Part shown: positions 1 through 7,505 of the stretch, piece by piece
Numbering within the stretch: position 1 is the stretch's first letter
Layout of the letters: each line of letters begins with the position of its first letter
NCBI GenBank assembly: GCA_001799735.1
Contig: MGUA01000038.1
Span: 1-35,204 of the forward strand
Length of the DNA: 35,204 nt
Source of the DNA: Elusimicrobia bacterium GWB2_63_22
GTDB taxonomy: Bacteria; Elusimicrobiota; Elusimicrobia; Elusimicrobiales; UBA9959
Direction: 5' to 3'
Position numbers and translations under genes: made by a program
The notes under the pieces: model-generated
What the model was told of the DNA's origin: nothing
Databases searched by the model: none
The model's input: only the letters and a program-made list of their open reading frames with translations

Positions 1-601
1 GACGCAGCTGCGCGCCATCTACAAGGCCAACACCGAGGGCAACATCAAGATCATGATCCCCATGCTCTCCTCGGTAGACGAGCTGCTGACGGTCAAAAAG
101 ATCGCCTCCGACGTCAAGACCGAGCTGGCCGAGGAGGGCTTCCCGGTCAAGAAGGACCCCGAGTTCGGCGTGATGATAGAGATCCCCGCGGCCGCCATCA
201 TCCTGGACTCCCTGCTGGGCGAGATAGATTTCGTCTCCATCGGCACCAACGACCTGGTGCAGTACACCCTGGCGGTGGACCGCATTAACCAGTACGTCTC
301 CGAGCTCTACGAGCCGTTCCACCCCGCGGTGCTGCGCCTCATCAACCTGGTGGTGCAGACCGCCCACAAGAAGGGCAAGCCCGTCTCGGTCTGCGGCGAA
401 ATGGCCTCCGACCCGTACGCCATCCCGCTGCTGGTCGGGCTGGGCGTGGACATCCTGTCCGTGCCGGCCAAGATGTACCTGCGCTCCAAGCATTCGGTCC
501 GGACCATGAACTTCGAGAAGTTCACCGGCATCGCCCAGCGGGCGCTCAGCATGCCCACCGCCGACGAGATCCGCCGCCTGGTGGAGGAAGAAGTAAAGTG
601 A
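1..601 (+). CDS. ptsI: PTS enzyme I, 3' end (partial)
   Basis: This is the C-terminal part of phosphoenolpyruvate-protein phosphotransferase; the reading frame enters from the left edge with its first full codon at base 2. The enzyme takes phosphate from PEP and passes it to HPr, the first step of PTS sugar uptake, in the cytoplasm. About 199 residues of the PEP-binding TIM barrel are visible. They include the motif FVSIGTNDLVQYTLAVDR and the active-site loop VCGEMASDP, whose Cys is the proton donor in characterised enzymes. The related family members PEP synthase and PPDK share this barrel, but the spacing and ending fit PtsI better. The TGA stop lies 16 bases before lepA on the same strand, so it probably heads or belongs to the same operon. 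Confidence 0.9.
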   Translation, partial: TQLRAIYKANTEGNIKIMIPMLSSVDELLTVKKIASDVKTELAEEGFPVKKDPEFGVMIEIPAAAIILDSLLGEIDFVSIGTNDLVQYTLAVDRINQYVSELYEPFHPAVLRLINLVVQTAHKKGKPVSVCGEMASDPYAIPLLVGLGVDILSVPAKMYLRSKHSVRTMNFEKFTGIAQRALSMPTADEIRRLVEEEVK

Positions 602-617
602 AAAAGCACTAACAACA

Positions 618-2426
618 ATGAACATACGCAACTTTTCCATCATCGCGCATATCGACCACGGCAAATCCACGCTGGCGGACCGGTTTATCAACATCACCAA
701 CACGGTCCCCGACCGGCAGATGCACGAGCAGTTCCTCGACGGCATGGAGCTGGAGCGCGAGCGCGGCATCACCATCAAGGCCAAGGCCGTGCGCATGCTC
801 TATAAATCCGAGGACGGCCAGGATTACATCCTCAACCTCATCGACACGCCCGGCCACGTGGACTTCTCCTACGAGGTGTCCCGCGCCATGGCCGCCTGCG
901 AGGGCGCCATCCTGCTGGTGGACGCGTCGCAGGGCGTGGAGGCGCAGACGCTGGCGCACGCCCACCTGGCGCAGTCGCTCGGCCTCACCATCATCCCCGT
1001 CATCAACAAGATAGACCTCGAGCACGCCAACCCCGACGCCACCGAGGAGCAGATCTGGGAGGTGCTCAAGAACCCGGTGGACTCCTCGCGCATCAGCGCC
1101 AAGGACGGCCGCGGCGCCCGCGAGGTGCTCGAGCGCGTCATCAAGGAGATCCCGCCCCCGGCAGGATCCCCCGACAAGCCGCTCAAGGCGCTGGTCTTCG
1201 ACTCTTTCTACGACATCTACAAGGGCGTCATCATCTACACCCGCATCGTGGACGGCGAGCTGAAACCCGGCAAGTACATCACCTTCAATTCCAGCGGCGC
1301 CAGTTATAAAGTGGAAGAGGTGGGCTACCTCAACCCCAAGCTGCTCAAATCCGGCTCCATCAAGACCGGCGAGGTGGGCTACCTGGTGGCCGGCATCAGG
1401 GACATCCACGAGATCAGGATGGGCGACACCATCTTCGAAAAGGGCGTGCCGATAGACGCCCCGCTGCCGGGCTACAAGGACGTCAACCCGGTGGTGTTCG
1501 CGGGTTTCTACCCGGTCAACACCACGGATTACACCGCCCTCAAGACCGCCATCGAGAAGCTCAACCTCTCCGACTCCTCGTTCAACTTCCAGGGCGAGAC
1601 CTCCAAGGCCCTGGGCTTCGGCTTCCGCCTGGGCTTCATGGGCCTGCTGCACCTCGACATCATCCGCGAGCGCATCGAGCGCGAGTTCGACATCCCGCTC
1701 ATCGCCACCAACCCCAACGTCATCTACAAGGTGCAGGCCAAGGACAAGCAGGGCCTGAAGGGGAAATACGTGGAGGTTACCAACCCGGCCGACTTCCCGC
1801 ATTACGGCGACGTGATAGACATCATGGAGCCGTACGTGCACGCAACCATTATCGCCCCCCTGCCGTATATGGAGGGGATCATGAACCTGCTCAAGGAGAA
1901 GCGCGGCGAGCATATAAAGATAGAGTACATCTCGACGACCCGCGTCATCGTGGAGTACTACCTGCCGCTCTCCGAGATCATCATCGACTTCTACGACAAG
2001 CTCAAGTCGGTGTCCCGCGGGTACGCCTCTTTCGACTACGAGCCGTACCAGTACAAGTCCTCGGACATGGTGAAGATAGAGATCCTGCTGCACGCGGAAT
2101 CGGTGGACGCGCTGTCGTTTATCACGCACCGCTCCCGGTCGCTGGCCAACTCGCGCAACATCTGCGAGAAGCTCAAGGACCTGATCCCGAAGCACATGTT
2201 CGAGATCGCCGTGCAGGCGCAGGTGAACGGCAAGATCATCGCGCGCGAGACCATAGGCGCGCAGCGCAAGGACGTGCTGGCCAAGTGCTACGGCGGCGAC
2301 ATCACCCGCAAGCGCAAGCTCCTGGAAGCGCAGAAGGAAGGCAAGCGCAAGATGAAGCTGATGGGCTCCGTGGAGATCCCGCAGGAAGCCTTCATGTCGC
2401 TCTTGAAGATCAGCCAGGATAAATAA
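618..2426 (+). CDS. lepA: Elongation factor 4 (LepA), ribosome-associated GTPase
   Basis: The 602-residue product has the normal length and domain order of LepA. The GTPase domain carries the P-loop AHIDHGKST (about residues 10-18), the switch motif DTPGH and the NKID specificity motif. EF-G-like beta barrel and alpha/beta domains follow, including GFRLGFMGLLHLDII, and the protein ends in the Lys-rich LepA-specific C-terminal domain. LepA binds the ribosome and is thought to assist stalled or early-assembling ribosomes. The start gives the canonical MNIRNFSIIAHIDHGKST N-terminus. The region upstream (AAAAAGCACTAACAACA) has no clear Shine-Dalgarno, so translation may depend on coupling with ptsI. 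lepB follows 13 bases after the stop. Confidence 0.97.
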   Translation: MNIRNFSIIAHIDHGKSTLADRFINITNTVPDRQMHEQFLDGMELERERGITIKAKAVRMLYKSEDGQDYILNLIDTPGHVDFSYEVSRAMAACEGAILLVDASQGVEAQTLAHAHLAQSLGLTIIPVINKIDLEHANPDATEEQIWEVLKNPVDSSRISAKDGRGAREVLERVIKEIPPPAGSPDKPLKALVFDSFYDIYKGVIIYTRIVDGELKPGKYITFNSSGASYKVEEVGYLNPKLLKSGSIKTGEVGYLVAGIRDIHEIRMGDTIFEKGVPIDAPLPGYKDVNPVVFAGFYPVNTTDYTALKTAIEKLNLSDSSFNFQGETSKALGFGFRLGFMGLLHLDIIRERIEREFDIPLIATNPNVIYKVQAKDKQGLKGKYVEVTNPADFPHYGDVIDIMEPYVHATIIAPLPYMEGIMNLLKEKRGEHIKIEYISTTRVIVEYYLPLSEIIIDFYDKLKSVSRGYASFDYEPYQYKSSDMVKIEILLHAESVDALSFITHRSRSLANSRNICEKLKDLIPKHMFEIAVQAQVNGKIIARETIGAQRKDVLAKCYGGDITRKRKLLEAQKEGKRKMKLMGSVEIPQEAFMSLLKISQDK

Positions 2427-2439
2427 GGAACCTTGAACA

Positions 2440-3438
2440 ATGGAAGAGAAACTTTTCTGGATCGGCATCTTGATGGGCGTGCACCTGTTCCTGTCCCATC
2501 ATTTCAAGGAGAAGGGCAGGTTCAAGACCGACACCGCCTTCACCCGGGCCTGGCACGCCGTCTTCGCGGCGCTCATAGCCTTCGTGCTGGCCGTGCTGGC
2601 CTCCGTCAGCCTGGACAACAGCCGCGGCGACGTGGTGACCTCCATGCTCTTCAGCTGGCGCCAGCTGGGCTACGGCGTGCTGGCGGCCTTCGCCGGCGCG
2701 GGCTACGCCCTCTGGAAGAACAAGCCCGGCAAAACCCCCGTCAAGGACGGCCTGAACCAGGCCATGAAGGGCGACATGGAGTGGTCCGAGACCGTCTTCT
2801 CCGCCGTGCTGCTGGCCAGCGTGGTGATGTACCTGTTCATCCAGGCCTTCAAGATCCCGTCCGGCTCCATGGAGCGCACTTTCCTGATCGGCGACCACCT
2901 GTTCGTCAATAAGTTCATCTACGGCTTCCGCGTGCCCTATACCAGCAAGAAGTTTCTGCGGTTCCGCAAGGTGCAGCGCGGCGACATCATAGTGTTCCAG
3001 TTCCCGTCCACCGACCCCCGCGAGTTCCAGTGCGGCGGCAGCCAGTACGGCAAGGATTTCATCAAGCGCGTGGTCGGCATGCCCGGCGACACGGTGGAGG
3101 TGCGCAACGGCGACCTGCTGGTCAACGGCCGCAGGCCGGAGAACGAGGCCTACGCGCAGCACCTGGACCCGAGCCGCTACCCGCCGGCCGCCGAGAAGGT
3201 GGCCCCGGCCGACTACCAGATCTTCTGGGAGAACCGCCTGCTGGCCAAGATGTTCTCGGAATACATCCGGGATAATTTCGGGCCCGTGGTCGTGCCGCCC
3301 GGGCAGTACCTGGTGATGGGCGACAACCGCGACCGCTCCTGCGACTCGCGCTACTGGGGCGCCGTGCCGGAAAGCAATATCAAGGGCAAGGCCTGGTTCA
3401 CCTACTGGCCCGTCAGCCGCGCGGGGTTCCCCAGATAA
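2440..3438 (+). CDS. lepB: Signal peptidase I
   Basis: This is a 332-residue membrane-bound Ser/Lys protease that cleaves Sec and Tat signal peptides outside the cytoplasmic membrane. An N-terminal extension carries hydrophobic segments (about residues 4-19, 40-57 and 76-91), and a further membrane segment (about 118-136) precedes the catalytic domain. The nucleophile is the second Ser of IPSGSMERTFLIGD (Ser143), the general base is Lys209 in KDFIKRVVGMPGD, and the box GDNRDRSCDSRYWG follows. The protein is longer than the minimal Gram-positive type and resembles E. coli-like enzymes with extra transmembrane helices and an insert. The stop TAA shares one base with the metF start. The several secreted proteins in this window are plausible substrates. 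Confidence 0.95.
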   Translation: MEEKLFWIGILMGVHLFLSHHFKEKGRFKTDTAFTRAWHAVFAALIAFVLAVLASVSLDNSRGDVVTSMLFSWRQLGYGVLAAFAGAGYALWKNKPGKTPVKDGLNQAMKGDMEWSETVFSAVLLASVVMYLFIQAFKIPSGSMERTFLIGDHLFVNKFIYGFRVPYTSKKFLRFRKVQRGDIIVFQFPSTDPREFQCGGSQYGKDFIKRVVGMPGDTVEVRNGDLLVNGRRPENEAYAQHLDPSRYPPAAEKVAPADYQIFWENRLLAKMFSEYIRDNFGPVVVPPGQYLVMGDNRDRSCDSRYWGAVPESNIKGKAWFTYWPVSRAGFPR

Positions 3439-4301
3439 TGAAGCTTTCAGACCGCCTCAAGTCCGGGACCAAGGTCTACTCCTTCGAGTTCTATCCGCCC
3501 AAGACGGCGGAGGATACGGCCAAGTTGTTCAACACGGCCCTCGAGCTGAAGGCCCTGTCGCCGGACTTCGTGTCGGTCACTAATTCCTCCAGCGGCGTCA
3601 CGCCCTACCGCACCGTGGCGCTGTGCGGCGTGCTTAAGGCCCAGTTCGGCCTGGAGATAGTGGCGCACCTCACCTGCCTGGCGCATACCAGGACGGAAAT
3701 AGCCGAGATCTGCTCGGGCCTCAAGAAGATGGACATCAACAACGTGCTGGCCCTGCGCGGGGACCCGCACAACGTGGAAGCCGGCGCGCGCCGCAGCGAG
3801 TACAGCTACGCCGCCCAGCTGGTAGCCGACCTGAAGCGGGACGGCGGCTTCTCCATAGGCGGCGCCTGCTACCCGGAAAAACACCCGGAGGCGCCCAGCC
3901 TGGAGGCCGACATCGTCCGCCTGAAGGAAAAAGTGGACGCGGGGGCGGAGTACCTGATCACCCAGCTTTTCTTCGACAACGCCTGCTACTTTAAATTCCT
4001 GGACAAGGCCGCCGCCGCCGGCGTGCGGGTGCCGGTGCTGCCCGGGCTGATGCCCATCACCGGCTACAAGCAGATGCAGAATTTCACCAAGATGATGCAG
4101 GTGGGCGTCCCCGACGAGCTGCGCCGCGGGATAGAGCGCTGGGACGGGGACAAGGACGGCATGTTCAAGTTCAGCGTGGAGTACGCGTCGCGCCAGGCGC
4201 GGGCGCTGCTGGCCGGAGGCGCGCCGGGGCTGCACCTCTACACGCTCAACCGCAGCAAGGCCGCCATGGCGATACTGAAGAACGTCAAGACAGCTATATA
4301 A
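3438..4301 (+). CDS. metF: Methylenetetrahydrofolate reductase
   Basis: The 287-residue protein is a compact bacterial MetF that reduces 5,10-methylene-THF to 5-methyl-THF, supplying the methyl group for methionine. Family signatures are FEFYPPKT at the N-terminus, a conserved Thr/Ser stretch (SVTNSSSGVTPYRT), AHLTCLAHTRTEI, NVLALRGDPHN in the FAD/folate site, and ITQLFFDNACYFKFLDKAAAAGV. These fit the TIM-barrel flavoenzyme without the regulatory domain of eukaryotic forms. The start overlaps the lepB stop (TAATG), so translation is coupled. No other methionine gene lies nearby. The placement in a mixed housekeeping operon is unremarkable. Confidence 0.95.
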   Translation: MKLSDRLKSGTKVYSFEFYPPKTAEDTAKLFNTALELKALSPDFVSVTNSSSGVTPYRTVALCGVLKAQFGLEIVAHLTCLAHTRTEIAEICSGLKKMDINNVLALRGDPHNVEAGARRSEYSYAAQLVADLKRDGGFSIGGACYPEKHPEAPSLEADIVRLKEKVDAGAEYLITQLFFDNACYFKFLDKAAAAGVRVPVLPGLMPITGYKQMQNFTKMMQVGVPDELRRGIERWDGDKDGMFKFSVEYASRQARALLAGGAPGLHLYTLNRSKAAMAILKNVKTAI

Positions 4302-4318
4302 CGGGGCCGGGGTAAAAG

Positions 4319-5068
4319 ATGGAAACAATTCACACGTCGGACGCCAGGGCGCTGGCCCTGCTGCAGAAGCGGGACACCGCCATAGACGCCATGGCCGCGC
4401 GCGCCGCGGCGGTGCCGAAAAAAATAGCCGAGCTGAACGCCGCCTTCGAGGCCAAGAAGGCCTCCATGAGCGCCGCGCGGGAAGCCCTGCTGGCGCTGCA
4501 GTCCAAAAAGAAAGACTCCGAGCTGCGCATAGCCGAGGCCGAGGAAGGCATCCGCAAGCACCAGCGGGAGCTGAACCTGGTGAAGGACAATAACGCCTTC
4601 AAGGCCCTGCTCGCCGAGATAGAGCACGACAAGGCCGCCAAGGACGAGCTGGAGACCGGCGTGCTGGAACTGCTGGAAATGATAGACAAGGCCTCCGTGG
4701 CCGACCGGACCGTGCAGGCCGAGGTTAAAAGCATAGAGACCATCATGAAGGGGGAGACCGCCTCGCTGGAGGCTTCGGCCGCGGCGCTGGCCGCCGAGCT
4801 GGCCGAGGCCCGCGCCAACAGGGCGACGGCCGCCGCCGCCATCGCCCCGGACCTGCTGGAGCGCTACGAAGCCATCCGCTCCAGCCGCTCCGGCCTGGCC
4901 CTGGCCGCCGTGCACGAGGAGCCGGTTTCCGGCAAGTTCTCCTGCGGCGGCTGCCATATGGGCCTGCCCCCGCAGAAGATGGTGGACGTCAAGAAGGCCG
5001 ACACCCTGACCTTCTGCCCCGACTGCCGCCGGCTGATCTACCTGGAGAAAACCCTTTTCGGCGCATGA
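4319..5068 (+). CDS. Coiled-coil protein with C4 zinc ribbon (zf-RING_7 / CT398-like)
   Basis: The 249-residue product has a long Ala/Glu/Lys-rich N-terminal coiled coil (about residues 1-185) followed by a C-terminal zinc ribbon. The ribbon is formed by CGGC (near residue 202) and CPDC (near residue 236). This architecture matches the C4-type zinc-ribbon family (PF02591) typified by Chlamydia CT398, a cytoplasmic hairpin-shaped protein proposed to act as an adaptor; its exact role is not established. It lies 17 bases after metF and overlaps rnhA by 4 bases (ATGA), so the two are translationally coupled. In many bacteria this family sits beside RNase H or the RNase P RNA, as here. GGGGTAAAAG upstream of the ATG gives a modest ribosome-binding site. 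Confidence 0.85.
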   Translation: METIHTSDARALALLQKRDTAIDAMAARAAAVPKKIAELNAAFEAKKASMSAAREALLALQSKKKDSELRIAEAEEGIRKHQRELNLVKDNNAFKALLAEIEHDKAAKDELETGVLELLEMIDKASVADRTVQAEVKSIETIMKGETASLEASAAALAAELAEARANRATAAAAIAPDLLERYEAIRSSRSGLALAAVHEEPVSGKFSCGGCHMGLPPQKMVDVKKADTLTFCPDCRRLIYLEKTLFGA

Positions 5069-5544
5069 AAAAGGAAAAGCGGCTGAAGATCTTCATAGAC
5101 GGCGGCTCGCGCGGCAACCCGGGCCACGGCGCCTGCGCGGCCGTTTTTCTGGGCGCCGACGGGGCCGTGCTGCGCGAGGAAGGGCGCTACCTGGGGCGCT
5201 GCACCAATAATTTCGCGGAATACAACGGCCTGCGCCTGGCGCTGGCCGCGGCCGGCCGGCTGGGCGCGGAGGAGCTGGAGATCTTTTCCGACTCCGAACT
5301 GCTGGTCAAGCAGTACGCCGGGGAGTACCGGGTAAAGGACGCCGCGCTGGCAAGCCTGATGGCCGGCATAAAGCGGGCCGCCGCCGGGTTTAAAAAGGTA
5401 ACGCTGGCGCATGTGCGCCGGGAAAAGAATAAAGAGGCGGACCGGCTGGTCAACCGGATCCTGGACGACGCGCGCAACGCGCCGCCGGCGCTGGACAAGG
5501 CGCTGGCAAAAGAGAACGGGCTGGGGTCAGGTCTTGAATCTTGA
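5065..5544 (+). CDS. rnhA: Ribonuclease HI family protein
   Basis: The 159-residue protein cuts RNA in RNA-DNA hybrids or is a close relative. The metal-binding acidic residues are visible in order: Asp12 in FIDGGSRGNPG, Glu52 in NNFAEYNGL, Asp76 in FSDSELLVKQ and Asp126 in HVRREKNKEADRLVN. This is the RNHL-1 type without an N-terminal hybrid-binding domain, like archaeal and Bacillus YpdQ-type enzymes. The last six residues (GSGLES) and the stop codon lie inside a long perfect palindrome (5523-5575). The original C-terminus has therefore probably been replaced or extended by insertion of a repeat, and none of the catalytic residues is affected. Confidence 0.93.
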   Translation: MKKEKRLKIFIDGGSRGNPGHGACAAVFLGADGAVLREEGRYLGRCTNNFAEYNGLRLALAAAGRLGAEELEIFSDSELLVKQYAGEYRVKDAALASLMAGIKRAAAGFKKVTLAHVRREKNKEADRLVNRILDDARNAPPALDKALAKENGLGSGLES

Positions 5545-5575
5545 CAAAAAATGTCAAGATTCAAGACCTGACCCC
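5523..5575. repeat. REP-like perfect palindrome, 24-bp arms
   Basis: The arms (5523-5546 and 5552-5575) are perfectly complementary around an AAAAA loop. The outer end reads GGGGTCAGG. The left arm contains the rnhA stop codon (5542-5544). No T-run follows, although such a stem could still stop transcription between rnhA and rnpB. It belongs to a set of similar palindromes in this window (17715, 23559, 28830) and resembles elements mobilised by REP-associated tyrosine transposases. No transposase is present here. Confidence 0.8.
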
Positions 5576-5584
5576 TTGATAAAT

Positions 5585-5973
5585 TTCAGACCGCGGATGG
5601 AGGGCCGCTCTTCCCGCAAGGGAGGGGAGGAACTTCCGAACTTCACAGGGCAGGGTGCCGGTTCAAACTTCGCAGCATTATATGAGCGGAGCATAGGCCG
5701 GGAGGCGGGGGCAACATCCCCCGTCGACGGACAGCGCCACAGAGAACATACCGCCCGCAAGGGTAAGGGTGAAAAGGTGCGGTAAGAGCGCACCGCGCGC
5801 CGGGCGACCGGCGCGGCAGGGCAAGCCCCCGCCTGGAGCAAGGCCAAAGTTGCGCGATGGATAGCCCGTCCGCCCCCTCCGGGGGGCAGCGCAGAGTGGG
5901 CCGCAATAGATAAATGGTCCTCCAAGCCCCGCAAGGGGCCGGACAGAATTCGGGGTACAGTCCGCGGTCTGAA
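5585..5973 (+). ncRNA. rnpB: RNase P RNA (bacterial type A)
   Basis: The catalytic RNA of RNase P matures tRNA 5' ends. The ends pair through a 13-bp P1 helix (5585-5597 with 5961-5973). Canonical conserved blocks appear in order: GAGGAA followed by CACAGGGCAGGGTGCC (about 5627-5660), GGGTAAGGGTGAAA then GGTGCGGTAAGAGCGCACCG (about 5760-5797), GGAGCAAGGCCAAA (5837-5850), GATAAATGGTCCTCC, and GACAGAATTCGGGGTAC (5942-5958). The length of about 389 nt and these blocks fit type A. The P4 helix (5632-5640 with 5949-5956) departs from the usual sequence on both strands but stays paired; see the findings. Expression probably comes from read-through or from a promoter hidden in the preceding palindrome region, since I see no clear promoter. 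Confidence 0.95.
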
Positions 5974-5995
5974 TAGTTTTAACAAGGAGCTACTT

Positions 5996-6268
5996 ATGGA
6001 TTCATTGGCTGCTAAGATACCGGAGCTGAAGTTTTCTTCGGACGCTAACGAGATCCCCTGGGACAAGGCGGTGGTGTGGACCATCATGCCGCGGGTGGGG
6101 CCGCGGGTGTACGAGTGGATAGACGCGGAGCATATCCGCTACGTGTCCTGGAGCAACGGCATCGTGAGCATCATGCCGGAGAACAGCTCTATCCTGAGCT
6201 CCCACTGCCAGTGCATCGTGCTGCCCTCGGGCTTCGTCTGGGTGGGCAGCGAAGTGAAGGTCGGCTAG
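5996..6268 (+). CDS. Small protein of unknown function
   Basis: This is a 90-residue ORF with a good ribosome-binding site (AAGGAG, 8 bases before ATG) directly after rnpB. The protein is soluble-looking with no signal peptide. It has a Trp-rich middle (IPWDKAVVWTIMPRVGPRVYEWID) and a C-terminal half with a CQC dipeptide pattern and the ending VWVGSEVKVG, suggestive of a small beta-rich fold. I recognise no family. Coding bias (G/C at third positions) matches the neighbours, which supports a real gene. The gene downstream has its own promoter, so this one may be monocistronic or cotranscribed with rnpB. Confidence 0.7.
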   Translation: MDSLAAKIPELKFSSDANEIPWDKAVVWTIMPRVGPRVYEWIDAEHIRYVSWSNGIVSIMPENSSILSSHCQCIVLPSGFVWVGSEVKVG

Positions 6269-6295
6269 GCCCGGAACAAATATCTTACCGGGCGG

Positions 6296-6301
6296 TATAA
6301 T
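6296..6301 (+). promoter_or_regulatory. Candidate -10 element for the secreted protein gene
   Basis: TATAAT matches the consensus perfectly, in an AT-rich patch between two GC-rich genes and 64 bases before the ATG at 6366. No convincing -35 hexamer lies 16-18 bases upstream. The start codon has a strong Shine-Dalgarno (GGAGG at 6353-6357). Confidence 0.5.
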
Positions 6302-6365
6302 TTGGTAAAATAAAGGTATATCCCTTTAAGTAACTCATGGGGGGGAATATACGGAGGAATAGTCA

Positions 6366-7322
6366 ATGAAGAAAGCAATATTCGCGGCGCTCGTTTTTAC
6401 GGGCTTCATAGCCGCGGCCAACGCCCAGGTGGACTTTAACCGGGGCTTCGAAGTAAAAGACGTTATTTCCCAGGCCGTCAGCGCGGACCTGGCCATCCCG
6501 GCGGCTCCCGCCGCCAAGATAGGCCACTACTCCCGCGACTGCGCCCGCTTCTCGTTCGGCCCCAGCGGCGAGGCCATCACCAGCGAGAAGGTGTATCTGC
6601 GCAGCACCGAGTACGAGACCGTCTGCCACACTCAGTACGTGCAGCAGTGCCACACCGTCATGGTGCCCGGCCCTAACGGCACGCAGGTGCCCAGCCAGAG
6701 CTGCCACATGGTGCCCGTGCAGAACTGCTACGAGCGCCCCGGCATGACCTGGAGCCAGTACGGCCAGATCAAGGTTGAGGTCCGCAAGCTGCTCCCCTGG
6801 GAGCGCGAGAACTTCGAAGTCTGCCTGCAGGGTCCCTGGATGGACCTGTACGTCAACGCCGCGGCCTACAAGTACTCCGCCAAGCGCGAAGGCAACTACG
6901 ACACGCTCTTCGTCCTGACCCCCCAGTACAAGGTCGCGATGAAGGCCGACGAGAACGGCATCAACTACGGCAATTTCGCCTACGCCGACGGCAAGTTCGT
7001 GTTCCAGGTCAACGACAAGTGGGCCAAGGAATACGCCGGAGAGAAGGTAGCGATAAAGGTGGACCTTTATAGCGAGGGCTGGTGGGTTTTCGACGGCTAC
7101 AAGGGCTCCAAGGAATTCACGTTCGACGTGGCCGAGGGCTACACGATGACCTTCAACGAGAAGGACCTCGAGAAGCCGGCCGCCGAGGACAACACCTACC
7201 GCGACGGCGACGACGACCGCGCCGCCAAGAAGTACTTCCTTAAATGGGGCTTCAAGCGCGTGGGCGCCATCTCCAAGGACAACTTCGTAAAGAAGGACAA
7301 GACCCCCGTTATCACCAAATAA
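6366..7322 (+). CDS. Secreted Cys-containing protein of unknown function
   Basis: The 318-residue protein begins with a clear Sec signal peptide (MKKAIFAALVFTGFIAAANA, cleavage likely before Gln21). The mature region contains a short stretch rich in Cys and His (about residues 78-120: VCHTQYVQQCHTV, SQSCHMVPVQNCYERPGM) that may form disulfides or bind metal. It is followed by beta-rich sequence and an acidic/basic C-terminus (DGDDDRAAKKYFLKWGF). The tandem C-H and Q-C patterns recall short extracellular repeats, but I know no named family. It has its own -10 box, a strong ribosome-binding site and an intrinsic terminator, so it is a single-gene transcription unit. Confidence 0.8.
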   Translation: MKKAIFAALVFTGFIAAANAQVDFNRGFEVKDVISQAVSADLAIPAAPAAKIGHYSRDCARFSFGPSGEAITSEKVYLRSTEYETVCHTQYVQQCHTVMVPGPNGTQVPSQSCHMVPVQNCYERPGMTWSQYGQIKVEVRKLLPWERENFEVCLQGPWMDLYVNAAAYKYSAKREGNYDTLFVLTPQYKVAMKADENGINYGNFAYADGKFVFQVNDKWAKEYAGEKVAIKVDLYSEGWWVFDGYKGSKEFTFDVAEGYTMTFNEKDLEKPAAEDNTYRDGDDDRAAKKYFLKWGFKRVGAISKDNFVKKDKTPVITK

Positions 7323-7338
7323 CAGGCCTTCTCCCGAC

Positions 7339-7374
7339 AAAAATACCCGCCCCTCAAAAGGCGGGTATTTTTTT
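7339..7374 (+). terminator. Intrinsic terminator after the secreted protein gene
   Basis: A 13-bp perfect stem (7339-7351 with 7360-7372) with an 8-nt loop and a run of T to 7374 lies 17 bases after the stop codon. The A-run on the left makes it potentially bidirectional. Confidence 0.92.
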
Positions 7375-7386
7375 GTGTCGCGCGTG

Positions 7387-7420
7387 GGGGGGCGGCGGGG
7401 GCTTGCTCCCGCCGCCCCCC
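7387..7420. other. GC-only hairpin upstream of the PLP enzyme promoter
   Basis: A stem of about 12 bp with GGGGGCGGCGGG on the left and its complement on the right surrounds a short loop. It has no T-run, so it is not a classical terminator. It sits between a terminator and the next promoter. Confidence 0.5.
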
Positions 7421-7457
7421 GGGCAACCCTAATCTATACCCCTTGTTAGGATATTTG

Positions 7458-7463
7458 TATAAT
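7458..7463 (+). promoter_or_regulatory. Candidate -10 element for the PLP enzyme gene
   Basis: TATAAT lies 42 bases before the ATG at 7506 in the only AT-rich patch of this interval. TTGTTA at 7443 is too close (9 bp) to be its -35, so the -35 is weak or absent. Confidence 0.5.
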
Positions 7464-7505
7464 TAAAATAAGATTTTCGCGAAGATTCTATTGGAGGAAC
7501 TACTA

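Noticed and set aside
609-2468. A 619-residue - strand open frame opposite lepA
   Set aside because: Same GC-driven antisense artefact; lepA on the + strand is certain.
7443-7463. TTGTTA as the -35 of the PLP enzyme promoter
   Set aside because: Only 9 bp separate it from TATAAT, too short for a sigma-70 promoter.
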